Of a stretch of 6,231 nucleotides of DNA, positions 5,325 through 6,231 are shown piece after piece. Location: NCBI GenBank assembly GCA_020433785.1, contig JAGRCC010000946.1, forward strand, positions 1 to 6,231. Reading direction: 5' to 3'. How positions within the stretch are numbered: the stretch's first letter is position 1; every line of letters starts with the position of its first letter. The position numbers and the translations under genes are program-made. The notes under the pieces were generated by a model that was not told the DNA's origin, made no database searches, and saw only the letters and a list, made by a program, of their open reading frames with translations. This DNA is from Anaerolineae bacterium (GTDB taxonomy: Bacteria > Chloroflexota > Anaerolineae > 4572-78 > J111).

Positions 5325-6231
5325 ATGATCGAATTTATTTATGACGTGATCGTCGTCGGCGGCGGCCATTCCGGCGTTGAGGCGGCGTTGGCCTCGGCCA
5401 AGATGGGGGCGCGTACGCTGCTGCTGTCGATGTCATTGGATACCATCGGCTGGATGAGCTGCAATCCCAGCATCGGCGGCTCGGCCAAAGGACACCTGGT
5501 GCGCGAAATCGATGCGCTGGGCGGCGCTATGGGTCAACTCATCGACCAGACCTTCATTCAAATTAGGCTGCTCAATGACAGTAAAGGGCCGGCGGTTCAC
5601 GCCCTCCGCGCTCAAGCCGACAAGAAACGATACGCCTGGACGGTGCAACGTACGCTGGAGAATACACCCAACCTATCGGTCAAGCAAGCTACAGTAGAAG
5701 GACTGCTGATCCAGGGCGACCGCATCGAGGGCGTACAAACCCAGCTTGGCACCAAATACCGGGCCAAAGCGGTGGTGCTGACCACCGGCACGTTTCTGGG
5801 CGGACGGCTCATCACCGGCGAATCGATCACCGAAGGCGGCCGGGCCGGCGAAAAGGCCGCGCTGCGATTATCGACGTCTTTGATCGAACTCGGCTTCCGG
5901 TTGGGTCGGCTCAAAACCGGCACACCGCCCCGGCTCGACGCCCGAACCATCGATTTCAGTCAGACCAGTATCCAATACGGCAGCGACAAGCCGCTCTATT
6001 TTAGCTTTGAAAATCAAAACACCACTGAGGTTGACCGTCCTTTCTGGCTCGATCAGCCGCCCCACCCGGTTTACCCCATCGAGCGTCAAACGCCTTGGCG
6101 GCCGCAAATGCCCTGCTATCTGGTCCACACCACCCCGGAAACCCACGACATTATCCGGGCCAACCTGGATCGAGCGCCGATGTTCACCGGCGTGATCGAA
6201 GGCGTTGGCCCGCGCTACTGCCCCAGCATCG
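5325..6231 (+). CDS. mnmG: tRNA uridine-5-carboxymethylaminomethyl synthesis enzyme MnmG (partial, 3' end outside window)
   Basis: MnmG (GidA) is an FAD enzyme that, with the GTPase MnmE, installs (carboxymethyl)aminomethyl groups on the wobble uridine (U34) of certain tRNAs, using a folate one-carbon donor and NADH. The visible 302 codons are open to the window edge, about half of a usual 620-650-residue protein. Seen motifs: the dinucleotide fold [19 protein letters not shown] (10-28), [20 protein letters not shown] (46-65) with the conserved first Cys, TTGTFLGG (153-160), [12 protein letters not shown] (194-205), PCYLVHT (263-269) and [10 protein letters not shown] (293-302) with the second conserved Cys at 299. 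Compared from memory with E. coli, about 20 extra residues lie between FSF (226-228) and QMPCY (261-265). An in-frame TAA at 5304-5306 makes ATG 5325 the earliest ATG; the Shine-Dalgarno (GAAAG, 5311-5315) is weak. It is divergent from fabF. Confidence 0.93.
   Translation, partial: MIEFIYDVIVVGGGHSGVEAALASAKMGARTLLLSMSLDTIGWMSCNPSIGGSAKGHLVREIDALGGAMGQLIDQTFIQIRLLNDSKGPAVHALRAQADKKRYAWTVQRTLENTPNLSVKQATVEGLLIQGDRIEGVQTQLGTKYRAKAVVLTTGTFLGGRLITGESITEGGRAGEKAALRLSTSLIELGFRLGRLKTGTPPRLDARTIDFSQTSIQYGSDKPLYFSFENQNTTEVDRPFWLDQPPHPVYPIERQTPWRPQMPCYLVHTTPETHDIIRANLDRAPMFTGVIEGVGPRYCPSI

Overview
The window reads as ordinary bacterial chromosome: five protein genes, moderately GC-rich, tightly packed except for one divergent intergenic region of about 450 bp. 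The best guess at the source is a Chloroflexota (Anaerolineae-like) bacterium. This rests on the overall look of the proteins, the SURF1 gene (which implies a heme-copper oxidase and hence aerobic respiration) and the style of the intergenic repeats; it is an inference, not a proof. No mobile element, CRISPR array, rRNA or tRNA gene was seen.

Layout: (1) 29-2020, plus strand: a SURF1-family cytochrome oxidase assembly factor followed 3 nt later by an M29-family metalloaminopeptidase, almost certainly one transcript. (2) 2021-2184: convergent intergenic space holding a nested GC-rich inverted repeat. (3) 4873-2185, minus strand: fabF (KAS II) then fabH (KAS III), separated by a 142-nt spacer with a strong hairpin just upstream of the fabH ribosome binding site. 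FabH carries an unusual C-terminal tail of about 104 residues. (4) 4874-5324: divergent intergenic region with a candidate folded leader RNA upstream of fabF, a good sigma70-type promoter for mnmG, and TTAGGGC repeats around it. (5) 5325 to the window end, plus strand: the first 302 codons of mnmG (gidA), running off the edge.

Functionally, fabH starts fatty acid synthesis (acetyl-CoA plus malonyl-ACP) and fabF elongates the chain, so the minus-strand pair is a small type II fatty-acid unit without the acpP, fabD and fabG genes that often sit beside it. MnmG modifies the wobble uridine of certain tRNAs. SURF1 and the aminopeptidase have no known functional link; their coupling is probably only positional.

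No clearly new system was found. The items most worth a second look are the FabH tail, the possible three-way-junction leader upstream of fabF, the fabF-fabH spacer hairpin, and the nested repeat at 2045-2104.
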